A stretch of DNA of 34,303 nt. It comes from JAAYJR01 sp964495655 (GTDB lineage: Bacteria > Bacteroidota > Bacteroidia > Bacteroidales > Prolixibacteraceae). The number at the start of each line of letters is the position of its first letter. Position 1 is the first letter of the stretch. The position numbers and the translations under genes were made by a program. Below, one piece after another: positions 15,813-25,522 of this stretch. The DNA is taken from NCBI GenBank assembly GCA_964495655.1, contig CAZBWK010000040.1:1-34303 (forward strand), in the 5' to 3' direction. The notes under the pieces were generated by a model. The model made no database searches. It was not told the origin of the DNA and saw only the letters and a program-made list of their open reading frames with translations.

Positions 15813-17435
15813 GGAAGTTGGCGGAATCTCTTCATCTTCAACAGGCTTGAAATAGGATAAAAATTTAAGGAGCCTCATTGCCTCCATATATTCCTGCTGA
15901 TTCTCAAGCACCTGTTTAAGCAGTGGTTCAGCATACTTTTTAAGTACCCCCAGCTCGTATAATGTCGCCGAATTAAACATCACATCGGCGTTTTCCTGGT
16001 AAGGAAAAATATTCCTTTCTTCACCTCTCCTGACGGAAGGCCAGCGTCTGATAGTGTCGGCAGCTTTATAACCGCGATACTTACTGTCCCGGATAATTCT
16101 CCTTATTAACCGGTTATCCGAAGTGGATATATAAGATTGCTCATCGATTGATATCTGGGTAAGGGCGGATATAAATATTTTATATGCCTGACTGCTGTGT
16201 ACCCGGGTCAGCAGGCGGGGATTCATACCATGTATCCCCTCTACAATGAGGATATCCCCCTTCCTGAGCTGTAACCTGGCGCCATTCATATACCTCTTGC
16301 CCCGGTGGAAATCGAATTTGGGCAAACGAACCTCCTGTCCTTTTAAAAGTTCAACCAGCTGTTCGTTAAAAAAGTCAATGTCAACAGCTTCAAGAGCTTC
16401 AAAATCGTGATTGCCATTTTCGTCGACCGGAGTATGCTTACGGTCCACAAAATAATCATCCAGGGATATCTGATATGGCCTCAACCCGTTAACGGCTAAC
16501 TGGACACCGAGTCTTTTACTGAACGTCGTTTTTCCTGAAGCCGACGGGCCCGCAACAAGAACGATTCTGATCTCACTGTTCTTTTCATGTATCAGGTTGG
16601 CAATTTCGGCTATCTTTTTCTCATGAAGAGCTTCCGAAATTTTTATTATATAGCCGCCCTGCTTATTCAGAGTGAATTGATTCAGATGTGATATCGTCGA
16701 CACATTCAGTATCTGAGCCCAGTCTTTATGCTCTTCATAGATTTCAAAAAGCTTATTCTGGGCTGTCACTTCATGTAACTGATCAAAGTTTTCGGGATCA
16801 GGAACCCTCAGCAGAAGTCCGTCAAAATATTTGATCAGTCCGAAGTTCGACAGATAACCGGTTGACGGCAAAAGATGCCCGTACATATAGTTACCCTGCT
16901 CCTTTAAAAAATACAAACTGGAATAGAGGTGCCCCTGCTGTTCAAACAGCCTTGCCTTTTCATTCAGTCTATTATCATTAAGATATTTAATTGCATCTTC
17001 CGAAAGCAATCCCTTTTTTACAAATGGTATATCCTGCTTTATCAGTTCATGCATCTCTGTCTTTATCTTTATAATTTCACTTTCAGTGATCTCCCTGTCA
17101 AGTTCCGGCAACTCGCAAAAATAACCGTTGGATATTCCTTTTGTAACTCTGAGAATTGCTTCAGGGATGGTCTTTGCCACGGCAGCATAAAGTACAAAGA
17201 TCAGGCTTCGGATATACATCTTTATGCCATCAGGATGAGAAACATCAAAAAATTCTATGTGTTTAGGCTTTACAACACAAAAAGAGAGTTCCCGCACCTG
17301 GTTATTGACCTTAGCACCACAAATAAAATTATCAAGCCGGATATGCAGATCCCTGCTTATCTCAAACAGAGATGTTCCAAGGGGATATGTGTGCTTCGAC
17401 CTGGTATTCTTACAATAAATTTCTACCTGCTTCAT
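15771..17435 (-). CDS. TGS-domain nucleoside (uridine) kinase
   Basis: This 554-residue protein is built as an N-terminal TGS domain (about 1-60), then a region resembling the second additional domain of threonyl-tRNA synthetase (about 65-200, with NGYFCELPELDREITESEI and MHELIKQDIPF), and a C-terminal uridine kinase/phosphoribulokinase-like domain. The P-loop is GPSASGKT (296-303), followed by SLDDYFVDR and DILIVEGIHGMNP. The synthetase-like region lacks the HxxxH editing motif (RSLIFVL in its place), so proofreading is not expected. Related proteins are annotated as nucleoside kinases and may salvage uridine or cytidine. The gene follows uvrA by 67 bases on the same strand, and its 3' end overlaps the convergent serine hydrolase by 42 bases. 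Confidence 0.9.
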   Translation of the reverse strand: MKQVEIYCKNTRSKHTYPLGTSLFEISRDLHIRLDNFICGAKVNNQVRELSFCVVKPKHIEFFDVSHPDGIKMYIRSLIFVLYAAVAKTIPEAILRVTKGISNGYFCELPELDREITESEIIKIKTEMHELIKQDIPFVKKGLLSEDAIKYLNDNRLNEKARLFEQQGHLYSSLYFLKEQGNYMYGHLLPSTGYLSNFGLIKYFDGLLLRVPDPENFDQLHEVTAQNKLFEIYEEHKDWAQILNVSTISHLNQFTLNKQGGYIIKISEALHEKKIAEIANLIHEKNSEIRIVLVAGPSASGKTTFSKRLGVQLAVNGLRPYQISLDDYFVDRKHTPVDENGNHDFEALEAVDIDFFNEQLVELLKGQEVRLPKFDFHRGKRYMNGARLQLRKGDILIVEGIHGMNPRLLTRVHSSQAYKIFISALTQISIDEQSYISTSDNRLIRRIIRDSKYRGYKAADTIRRWPSVRRGEERNIFPYQENADVMFNSATLYELGVLKKYAEPLLKQVLENQQEYMEAMRLLKFLSYFKPVEDEEIPPTSLLREFLGGSSFAY

Positions 17436-17502
17436 TTTATATTCGTTTTATTTGTTAATCCAAACGGACTGCTTTTTATACCACATATACGATCATTACC
17501 GC

Positions 17503-20385
17503 CTATGCCTCTCCCCTGACAATCAAGTCAGGTTCCTCTTTCAGAAATTGTGCTGTATATGAGTTGGGGTAATTTACTATCTCTTCAGGAGTGCCGGAAC
17601 AAACAATCTCCCCACCCTGTTTGCCTCCCTCCGGACCCATATCTATTATGTAGTCGGCTGTTTTAATAACATCCATATTGTGTTCTATCACTATCACTGT
17701 GTTTCCTTTATCCACTAACCTGTTAAGTACACTGAGCAGCACCCTGATATCTTCAAAATGGAGTCCTGTGGTAGGTTCATCCAGTATATAAAGTGTCTTA
17801 CCTGTATCGGTACGGCTAAGCTCCGAGGCAAGCTTGACTCTCTGGGCTTCGCCGCCGGAGAGGGTTGTGGATGACTGGCCGAGGGTAATATATCCCAATC
17901 CCACCTCCTGGAGGGTCCTTAACTTCTTAACGATTGAAGGTATATTTTCAAAAAAGCCGACACTCTGATTGATGGTCATCTCCAGAACGTCACCTATGGA
18001 TTTCCCTTTATACCTGACCTCCAGTGTCTCACGGTTATACCTTTTCCCATTGCACCTGTCACAATGCACATAAACATCCGGTAGATAATTCATCTCCACT
18101 AGTTTTAAACCTCCCCCCTGACAATCTTCGCAACGTCCTCCCTTTACATTAAATGAAAAACGGCCCGGACTGTATCCTCTTATTCTGGACTCCGGGAGCC
18201 GGGCAAACAGGTTACGTATATCTGAAAAAACTCCCGTATAGGTAACAGGATTGGATCTCGGAGTCCGGCCAATGGGAGACTGATCCACCCTGATAACTTT
18301 ATCTATATGCTCTATTCCCCCGACTGAATCATAAGGAAGAGGTTCCTGCACTGACCTGTAAAAATGACGGCTTAAAACAGGTTGCAGAGTTTCATTTATT
18401 GCAGAAGATTTGCCGCTTCCCGACACCCCGGTAACACAAATGAAAACACCGAGAGGGATATCAAAAGTAATATTCTTAAGATTGTTCCCCCTGCAGCCGG
18501 TCAATCTCAGCGCCTTGCCATTGCCACTGCGGCGTAATGCCGGTATCTCTATTCTCCTTTTGTTATTCAGATAATCAGAAGTAAGTGTATCTGATTTCAG
18601 AATATCTTCCGGGGTTCCTGCTGCAACAATATCACCGCCATGTCTTCCGGCATAAGGCCCCATATCAATCAGCCAGTCGGCATGAAGCATAGTGTCCCTG
18701 TCATGTTCCACAACAATAACAGAGTTACCGTTATCTCTGAGATTTTGAAGAGCATGTAAAAGTTTAAGATTATCCCTGTGGTGTAGCCCTATGCTCGGCT
18801 CATCCAGAATATAAAGCACATTGATCAGCTGTGCACCAATCTGTGTGGCAAGCCTTATTCGTTGTGATTCACCCCCCGACAGGCTTTGGGCAGCTCTGTC
18901 GAGCGACAAATAATCAAGACCCACCCCCAGCATAAATCCTAACCTGTCGCGAATCTCCTTTATCACTTCGGTACCTATCAACCGCTGTCGTTGGGTTATT
19001 CGCTCTTCAATATCTTTTAACCATTCATTAAGCTCATGAAGGTCCATCATAGCAAGTTCAGAAATATTTTTTCCGTCTATCTTAAAATGCAGAGACTCTT
19101 TTTTTAATCGTCTTCCGTTGCATTCAGGACAAACCGACGTTTTCACAAACTGGTTCGCCCAGTGAACGGCTCTTTTAGAAGAATTATATTCCCGCTGTGC
19201 ATCAATATATTTAACAACCCCGTCATAACTCATCATATAGTTAATATTCTTTCCCAAAGGGGTATTCTTCAAATGCAACCGTTCATTAGTGCCAAACAAA
19301 ACTGCATTTAGCCCTTCTTCAGAGATATTTCCGACCGGAGTTTTTAAGGTAAATCCGAATATTTCGCCGAGCGCTTCAATTTGCCAGAAAATCAAGGAAT
19401 TTCTATAGAGTCCGAGGGGAGCAATCCCTCCTTTGGCAATTGATCTGCCTTTGTCAGGTATAATTCTGTCTATGTCTGTTTCATTTACAATGCCCAGTCC
19501 GTTACAACGGCGACATGCACCCTGGGGGGAGTTAAAAGAGAAATCATGAGGCGCAGGTTCATTATAGGAAATACCAGTCGACGGACACATTAACAAACGA
19601 CTGTAGTATTTTATCAAATCAGTATCATGATCACGGATCATAATAATACCATGCCCATGCTTCATGGCGATCTGAACGCTCTCTTTCAGGCGGTCCCGAC
19701 TGTTATCATCCACAACAAGCTTGTCAATTACAATTTCAATGAAATGATTTTTATATCTGTCAAGTTTATGATTATATCTTATTTCAGTTATTTCGCCATC
19801 AACCCTGACGTTAAGAAATCCCTTACGCCTCAGTTGTTCAAACAACTCACGGTAATGTCCTTTTCTGCCCTTTACAACAGGAGCAAGGATATAAATACGT
19901 TTACCTGAAAACTCATCGTTGACAAGTTTGATGATCTTATCTTCGGTATACTTTACCATTTTCTCTCCTGTATTGTAAGAAAATGCCTCCGCCGCACGGG
20001 CAAAGAGCAAACGAAGAAAATCATAGATCTCGGTGACTGTTCCGACAGTGGAACGAGGGTTACGGGAACTAACCTTCTGCTCAATCGAGATCACCGGACT
20101 CAATCCTGTTATGCTGTCAACATCAGGCCGCTCAAGCATTCCAAGGAATGACCGGGCATAAGCCGAAAAAGTCTCTATATATCGTCTTTGTCCCTCTGCA
20201 TAAATAGTGTCAAAAGCCAGCGATGATTTACCGCTTCCGCTCAGTCCGGTAATAACTGTAAGCTTATTCCTGGGTATCTCAACATCTATATTCCGCAGAT
20301 TATGTACCCTTGCTCCGTTTACAACTATTTTTTCTGTACTCTCTTCCTCAACAATCAGTTCAGCAATATTCTTTGTCTCCCCCAT
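17503..20385 (-). CDS. uvrA: Excinuclease ABC subunit A
   Basis: UvrA is the damage-recognition ATPase of nucleotide excision repair. The 960-residue protein has two ABC cassettes. The first Walker A is GLSGSGKSS and its signature is LSGGESQRI; the second Walker A is GVSGSGKSS with signature LSGGEAQRV. Walker B segments read LYILDEPSIGLH and LYILDEPTTGLH. Zinc modules are visible at CPECNGRR (in the first half) and GGRCEDCQGGG...CDRCNGKR (second half). The module around FNSPQGACRRCNG keeps one CxxC pair, but its partner reads CPST rather than CPxC. Length is close to E. coli UvrA. It lies 48 bases after the lytic transglycosylase gene, so a shared transcript with it and the kinase is likely. 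Confidence 0.97.
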   Translation of the reverse strand: MGETKNIAELIVEEESTEKIVVNGARVHNLRNIDVEIPRNKLTVITGLSGSGKSSLAFDTIYAEGQRRYIETFSAYARSFLGMLERPDVDSITGLSPVISIEQKVSSRNPRSTVGTVTEIYDFLRLLFARAAEAFSYNTGEKMVKYTEDKIIKLVNDEFSGKRIYILAPVVKGRKGHYRELFEQLRRKGFLNVRVDGEITEIRYNHKLDRYKNHFIEIVIDKLVVDDNSRDRLKESVQIAMKHGHGIIMIRDHDTDLIKYYSRLLMCPSTGISYNEPAPHDFSFNSPQGACRRCNGLGIVNETDIDRIIPDKGRSIAKGGIAPLGLYRNSLIFWQIEALGEIFGFTLKTPVGNISEEGLNAVLFGTNERLHLKNTPLGKNINYMMSYDGVVKYIDAQREYNSSKRAVHWANQFVKTSVCPECNGRRLKKESLHFKIDGKNISELAMMDLHELNEWLKDIEERITQRQRLIGTEVIKEIRDRLGFMLGVGLDYLSLDRAAQSLSGGESQRIRLATQIGAQLINVLYILDEPSIGLHHRDNLKLLHALQNLRDNGNSVIVVEHDRDTMLHADWLIDMGPYAGRHGGDIVAAGTPEDILKSDTLTSDYLNNKRRIEIPALRRSGNGKALRLTGCRGNNLKNITFDIPLGVFICVTGVSGSGKSSAINETLQPVLSRHFYRSVQEPLPYDSVGGIEHIDKVIRVDQSPIGRTPRSNPVTYTGVFSDIRNLFARLPESRIRGYSPGRFSFNVKGGRCEDCQGGGLKLVEMNYLPDVYVHCDRCNGKRYNRETLEVRYKGKSIGDVLEMTINQSVGFFENIPSIVKKLRTLQEVGLGYITLGQSSTTLSGGEAQRVKLASELSRTDTGKTLYILDEPTTGLHFEDIRVLLSVLNRLVDKGNTVIVIEHNMDVIKTADYIIDMGPEGGKQGGEIVCSGTPEEIVNYPNSYTAQFLKEEPDLIVRGEA

Positions 20386-20433
20386 ACATCATTAAATATT
20401 CCGGGTTCATTTAAACAACATTAAAAAAAATTC

Positions 20434-21363
20434 TCAATCAATAAGCGGGATCTCAATATGGTAAGATTTTTTTTGGTTATTTGAAAGAAAATTATCCCGC
20501 AACCATGGATTGAATTCTTTCAGCAGCTTATAGTTGATTCCCTGCTCAAGGGCAAAATCGGCAAAATTATCAATCTTACTGTCAATTATAACCTCCCTTG
20601 TAGTCACAACCGGGTATTTCTCCTCCTCTTTCACAACAAAATTATAGGACTCCGGTTCTTCGAGTATTAATTTTAATGCAAGTATTCTAAAAAGATACCT
20701 GCTTGTTTCCTGATTAAAAAGGATATCATAGTAAGAACTGCTCTTCTGTCTTTCCATTTGCCGCACCACTCCTGCCATACCGGCGTTATAAGAAGCAGCT
20801 GTCATGGACCATGAACCAAACTTTTTATAAGCTGACAACAAAAAATCACAAGCTGCATTAGTAGATTTATGGATATGGTACCGTTCATCAACTTCACTGT
20901 TTATTTCCAGTCCGTATTCTTTTCCTGTGGAACGCATGAACTGCCAAAGCCCGACTGCACCTGCCGGTGAAACAGCCCTGGGATTTAATCCGCTCTCGGC
21001 AACTGCCAGATATTTAAAATCATCCGGAATACCCTTTGCCTTAAGCACAGGTTCTATTACACAAAAATATCTTGGCACTAATTTTATCAGCCGCAATGTC
21101 TGGGAGTGAAAATAGGAATTGACCAGCAGCTCCCTGTCGAGAGCTTCACGAATGTCGAAACGGCTGACAGGTACAGGCTCGCCGGCAAAAGTCAATGAAT
21201 CGGGAATGGCGACAGATCTGTACTTCACCGGGTAATTTACTTCTTCCGGTTCAGTATTTACGTTGGGATCAGAACCCATTATCATAACTAAAACCGCACC
21301 ACCTGCAATGATGGGTATGAATATTTTTAATATGTTCGCGTATCTCATCTTAATATGATCCAT
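20434..21363 (-). CDS. Membrane-anchored lytic transglycosylase (SLT/MltD-like)
   Basis: The 309-residue periplasmic murein-cleaving enzyme has one N-terminal membrane segment (about 11-29) ahead of a short linker. The SLT domain shows the catalytic glutamate in YLAVAESGLNPRAVSPAGAVG (E123), then GLWQFMRST, DERYHIHKSTNAA and AASYNAGMAG, the standard transglycosylase blocks of the MltD/Slt group. The last 50 residues (FALEQGINYKLLKEFNPWL...YHIEIPL) resemble a single LysM-like repeat that would bind glycan. The start could be at MDHIKM or at the next Met (MRYANILK). The gene is divergent from the M14 peptidase across 205 bases that carry no gene. Confidence 0.9.
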   Translation of the reverse strand: MDHIKMRYANILKIFIPIIAGGAVLVMIMGSDPNVNTEPEEVNYPVKYRSVAIPDSLTFAGEPVPVSRFDIREALDRELLVNSYFHSQTLRLIKLVPRYFCVIEPVLKAKGIPDDFKYLAVAESGLNPRAVSPAGAVGLWQFMRSTGKEYGLEINSEVDERYHIHKSTNAACDFLLSAYKKFGSWSMTAASYNAGMAGVVRQMERQKSSSYYDILFNQETSRYLFRILALKLILEEPESYNFVVKEEEKYPVVTTREVIIDSKIDNFADFALEQGINYKLLKEFNPWLRDNFLSNNQKKSYHIEIPLID

Positions 21364-21568
21364 TAAAATTATTAATCAATAGTGCTTTCAGGGGTTTTCT
21401 ACCCGGTGCCCCCGAATACCGGTACAAAAAAATTTCAAATAAAAAAATTGCTGCAGATCATCTCATTAAATCAGAAAAAGCAAAATTACATTTTTACGAA
21501 GAGAAAACAACCATTTATTCATTCTGATAATGTTAAAAGATTATTTAACTTAGCCCGGAAAAAAACAT

Positions 21569-24121
21569 ATGAGACACATTGCCCTTATCTTCACTTTAGC
21601 ATTAGCTATAATCCATGATATCAATGCACAGGAGCCTATTGATTATTTTTTGCCGCAAGACCTGGAATATGATCAAAATATTCCCACACCTGAAAAATAC
21701 TTCAGGCAGCAATTAGGAGAATGGCATCTCACACACGACCAGGTGCTCAATTATATGAATGAGATAGCTGCAGTCTCAAACCGGGCTGTTATCAGTGAAT
21801 ATGCCCGTACTTATGAGAACCGGCCCCTTATTCATATCATTTTTACAACTCCTGAAAATCATGCAAGGCTGGAGGAGCTTAAAGAGCTTCATATAAAGTT
21901 CTCAAATCCTGACGAGGACCTTCCGCATGAAAATACCCCCCTGGTAATAAGTTTAAATTACGGCGTACACGGAAATGAGTCAAGTGCAACTAACTCATCG
22001 GTATTAACAGCCTATTACCTGGCTGCGGCCAAAGGTCCGCAAATAGACAAGCTGCTGAAAAACTCCATAATCCTGGTTGACCCATGCCTCAATCCTGATG
22101 GCTTCTCCCGACACAGTACCTGGTCAAACATGCACCAAAGTGCAACAGAAATGACCAGTTCTGATTCACGGCAATATCAGGAAGTATGGCCCGGGTGCAG
22201 GACAAACCACTACTGGTTTGACCTTAACCGCGACTACCTTCCGCTTGTTCACCCCGAAAGCAAAGGAAGGGTTGCCAGGTTTCACGAATGGAAACCCAAC
22301 ATATATACAGATCATCATGAAATGGGGCCGGATAACACCTTCTTTTTCCAGCCGGGTGCCCCAACCCGGTATAACCCGCTTACACCCCCTGAAAATAAAA
22401 GACTGACTAAAGAGATAGCTGAATACCACAGCCGTTTTCTTGACCGGATAGGATCACTCTATTTTTGTGAAGAGCAGTATGATGACTATTATGTTGGCAA
22501 AGGGTCCTCCTACCCCGACATTCACGGATCTGTAGGAATCCTGTTTGAACAGGCAGGCTTCAGGGGAAGGATAAGGGAAACTGTTAACGGCATAAAAAAA
22601 CTCTCATTTGGGATCAAAAACCAGTTCACAGTTACATTATCAACACTTGAGGCAGCCATGGACCTGAAAGATGACTTACTGCTTTTTCAAAAACATTTTT
22701 ACAGGGAAGCTTTACAGAAAGCAAAAGATGATCCTGTAAAGGCTTATTTCTTCGGTGATGCACATGATCCCGGAAAAAATGCAATGTTTGTTGAGTTATT
22801 AAACAGACACCAGATAAAGATCTATGAAAACGAAAAAGAATTTGAAGCAGAGGGGATAATATTTAAACCGGGCAGCAGCTATGCAGTGCCGGTAAATCAA
22901 ACACAGTACACTTTAATAAAAAGCTTGTTTGAAGAGATAACCACTTTCTCCGACAGCACTTTTTATGATGTATCCACCTGGACTTTCCCCTATGCTTTTA
23001 ATATGCCGTTTATTAAATCAGCTTCACTGAAAAATCATCAGATCTCTGCAGAGCCGGCAGTGCCTGTTTACCCTGAAGGTAAAGTGACAGGCGGGAAAAG
23101 CGATATTGCATACCTGTTAAGGTGGAGTCAGCACGCAGCGCCCGAAGCCCTGTACCGTATACAAAATGCCGGCCTGATAACAAAAACAGCTACAAAAGAG
23201 TTCTCTTTCAACATAAATAATAAAAATGAGTCATTCTCATATGGTACGGTTATGATACCTGTATCAGGACAAAAATCAGATACTGAGACTATCTATCAAC
23301 TGGTTACAAAGGTTGCGTCAGCCACAGGAGCACAATTTTTCGGATTAAAAACAGGCTTGTCTGACCGGGGTATTGACACCGGCAGCGGTTCATTCATTCC
23401 TTTGCAGAAACCGGAAGTTTTAATGTTGGCAGGCAGGGGGGCCAGCAGCACCGAGGCAGGAGAGATATGGCATATGTTTGACCAGCGATTCCATATTCCT
23501 GTCTGTCTGACTGAAATAGTTAACCTGGCATCAGTCGATATTAACAGGTACAACACTATCATAATGCCGGGGGGGTCATATCCCGATCTAAGCAAAAAAG
23601 AGGCAGAGAAAATAAAAAGGTGGGTGGAAAACGGAGGTACCCTGATAGCAGTAAAAGATGCAGCTATATGGACTACAGCTAACAGCATAGGTTCAACAAA
23701 ATACAAAAAAGGAGCAGAGCCGGATTCACTTATTCAGACAAACTATGAAAACCGCAATAAAGTGAACAGCCTGAATGCAATCGGAGGGGCAATTTTCAGG
23801 GCAGAGATGGATATCTCGCACCCACTATGCTACGGTTATACAAAGGAAGATATAGCAATTTTCAAAACAGGGGTCAGAGTGGCTGAGCCGTCGAATAACA
23901 AACATGGCGAACCGGTAAAATATACAGAAGATCCTTATCTGAGCGGGTTCGTTTCAAAAGGTAACCTCGAAAGGATAAAAAGCGCTCCCGTAGTTTCTGT
24001 TCAATCCTTTGGAAGAGGGAAACTGATAACACTCCATGAAAGCATGACTTTCAGGGGATTCTGGCTGGGCACCAATAAAATTTTTATGAACTCCGTATTT
24101 TTCGGAAAGACAGTAAGATAA
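21569..24121 (+). CDS. Secreted M14-family zinc carboxypeptidase with C-terminal amidotransferase-like domain
   Basis: The 850-residue protein has a signal peptide ending near INAQ (residues 1-21). The M14 domain holds zinc ligands H134 and E137 in GVHGNESS, DPCLNPDG, FDLNRDY with the substrate-binding N-R pair, the third zinc histidine in YTDHHEMG (249-250), and the catalytic glutamate in GILFEQAGFRG (E327). The region from about 613 to 700 resembles a class I glutamine-amidotransferase-like fold (VLMLAGRG, TIIMPGGSYPDLSKKE, VENGGTLIAV) without an obvious nucleophilic cysteine. Such long M14 proteins are frequent in Bacteroidota and are presumed to degrade extracellular peptides. The stop lies six bases from the end of the convergent anti-sigma/barrel gene. 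Confidence 0.9.
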   Translation: MRHIALIFTLALAIIHDINAQEPIDYFLPQDLEYDQNIPTPEKYFRQQLGEWHLTHDQVLNYMNEIAAVSNRAVISEYARTYENRPLIHIIFTTPENHARLEELKELHIKFSNPDEDLPHENTPLVISLNYGVHGNESSATNSSVLTAYYLAAAKGPQIDKLLKNSIILVDPCLNPDGFSRHSTWSNMHQSATEMTSSDSRQYQEVWPGCRTNHYWFDLNRDYLPLVHPESKGRVARFHEWKPNIYTDHHEMGPDNTFFFQPGAPTRYNPLTPPENKRLTKEIAEYHSRFLDRIGSLYFCEEQYDDYYVGKGSSYPDIHGSVGILFEQAGFRGRIRETVNGIKKLSFGIKNQFTVTLSTLEAAMDLKDDLLLFQKHFYREALQKAKDDPVKAYFFGDAHDPGKNAMFVELLNRHQIKIYENEKEFEAEGIIFKPGSSYAVPVNQTQYTLIKSLFEEITTFSDSTFYDVSTWTFPYAFNMPFIKSASLKNHQISAEPAVPVYPEGKVTGGKSDIAYLLRWSQHAAPEALYRIQNAGLITKTATKEFSFNINNKNESFSYGTVMIPVSGQKSDTETIYQLVTKVASATGAQFFGLKTGLSDRGIDTGSGSFIPLQKPEVLMLAGRGASSTEAGEIWHMFDQRFHIPVCLTEIVNLASVDINRYNTIIMPGGSYPDLSKKEAEKIKRWVENGGTLIAVKDAAIWTTANSIGSTKYKKGAEPDSLIQTNYENRNKVNSLNAIGGAIFRAEMDISHPLCYGYTKEDIAIFKTGVRVAEPSNNKHGEPVKYTEDPYLSGFVSKGNLERIKSAPVVSVQSFGRGKLITLHESMTFRGFWLGTNKIFMNSVFFGKTVR

Positions 24122-24127
24122 AAAGGA

Positions 24128-25522
24128 TTAAAACTCATAATAGAGGCCTGAATATAAACCTATCCTGTATGGCCTGAAATTGACATCAGGATTTTTATTA
24201 ATAGAATTCATATAGTAATTCATCCTGGGTTCTAATGCTATTGATAAATGTTTCCCTAAATCATAGGTGACCCCAAGGCCAATGGAGGCAGAAAAATTAA
24301 CCGTTGAAATATCCCGGGTTTTACCTATTTTTTGAAATCCGTGATCATTATTAATAAAGGCATTATTACCCACAACCAGTCCGGCGTTAATCCCTCCTGC
24401 CAGCTCAAGGTCAACACGTGAGTCCAGGATCAGGTAACGCAGGAATAAAGGTATTTCCACAAAATCAAACACCTGGGAAAATTCACCGCTGGTAATTAAT
24501 GCGTTGGAGTAACTACCCGTTCTTTCAGGACTGGCTTCAATTTCGGCACCCTGCGGAATACTCTCAAACTCTATGATCCCTGCCACACTATTCATAACCA
24601 TCCTGTTTTCCTCAATGTCTATATCTGTATTGAAATAGAGCCCCTCTCTAAATGGGCTTCCATTGTCCCCTGCCAATGCATAACTGGTAAAAAGCTGTGG
24701 AAGACTTTCTGATTTTTGTCCGTTCTGAACATAGTAGACGCCACTCTCAACGCTCCATTTTCCTTCAGTTTTGTAACGGACAGCAACGCCTGCACTGATA
24801 TTGCCGTTGCCATCGGTGGCACTGTATGTCATATTATTGGCATAACCCCTGTCATGGCTGGCGGAATAAGAAGAGTAGCCCGGAGAAACATTCATACCCA
24901 TTTTCCAGCTGCCTCCTTTTTTATCATTATCACTTTTATACCTTATATTTTCAGCGATCAACCTCTTCTCTGCTTCCGAAAAACCGGAATTCACACTATT
25001 CCTTTCTGCCGGCAAAACCTCATCTTCGTCCGTTAAAACAGATTTTGCCTCCAGACGGTTTATCCGGGGAGGTGAATAATTTTCAGGAAGTGATTGCAAT
25101 CGGGTCTGTGAACCTCCCCCGGCCTTCTCTATTGGCCCTGAGCTTTCAGCAAGTCCTGCACTTCTTATGGTGCTCCGGTCAATAACCGGTTCCTTCGCTG
25201 TTTCACCGGTTGACATCATTTTTTTGTCATTTATATCAGCACCGGCGGCAACATCCGGCACTCTCTCCTGCAAAACTGATTCCTTTTCTGCTAAAAGGGA
25301 TGCTCCCTTCTCAATGGTTTTATTATAATACCAACCTCCTGCAAATGCAATTGCCAGCATGGCTGCAACCGCTGCCCATTTATAAAAACCAAGTCTCCTG
25401 TTTCTGTGCTGCAATAGTAATTCTTCAAGGATCCCATCCCATATACGGGGAGGGGGTTCCATCTGAAAACCCTCCAGTTTCTCACGAAAAATCTTATCCA
25501 TATTTATTTTCCCGTTCATCAT
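24128..25522 (-). CDS. Putative dual-membrane-spanning anti-sigma factor with C-terminal outer-membrane beta-barrel
   Basis: This 464-residue protein shows four parts. A cytoplasmic N-terminus (about 1-46) carries the pattern MEPPPRIWDGILEELL, seen in anti-sigma-like proteins of this phylum. One transmembrane helix follows (about 47-66). A low-complexity hydrophilic linker without cysteines covers about 67-205. A beta-rich region (about 206-464) shows alternating strand patterns and ends in YSGLYYEF, an outer-membrane barrel insertion signal with terminal Phe. The gene overlaps the ECF sigma gene by four bases (ATGA), so the two are translationally coupled. The layout matches the dual membrane-spanning anti-sigma factors (Dma) described in Bacteroides thetaiotaomicron, where they control vesiculation; that function here is inference. 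A second ATG at codon 2 is equally possible. Confidence 0.8.
   Translation of the reverse strand: MMNGKINMDKIFREKLEGFQMEPPPRIWDGILEELLLQHRNRRLGFYKWAAVAAMLAIAFAGGWYYNKTIEKGASLLAEKESVLQERVPDVAAGADINDKKMMSTGETAKEPVIDRSTIRSAGLAESSGPIEKAGGGSQTRLQSLPENYSPPRINRLEAKSVLTDEDEVLPAERNSVNSGFSEAEKRLIAENIRYKSDNDKKGGSWKMGMNVSPGYSSYSASHDRGYANNMTYSATDGNGNISAGVAVRYKTEGKWSVESGVYYVQNGQKSESLPQLFTSYALAGDNGSPFREGLYFNTDIDIEENRMVMNSVAGIIEFESIPQGAEIEASPERTGSYSNALITSGEFSQVFDFVEIPLFLRYLILDSRVDLELAGGINAGLVVGNNAFINNDHGFQKIGKTRDISTVNFSASIGLGVTYDLGKHLSIALEPRMNYYMNSINKNPDVNFRPYRIGLYSGLYYEF

Noticed and set aside
21405..21434. CCGGT/ACCGG inverted repeat between the lytic transglycosylase and M14 genes
   Set aside because: The stem is short, the loop is ten bases, and no T-run follows on either strand, so no function is claimed.
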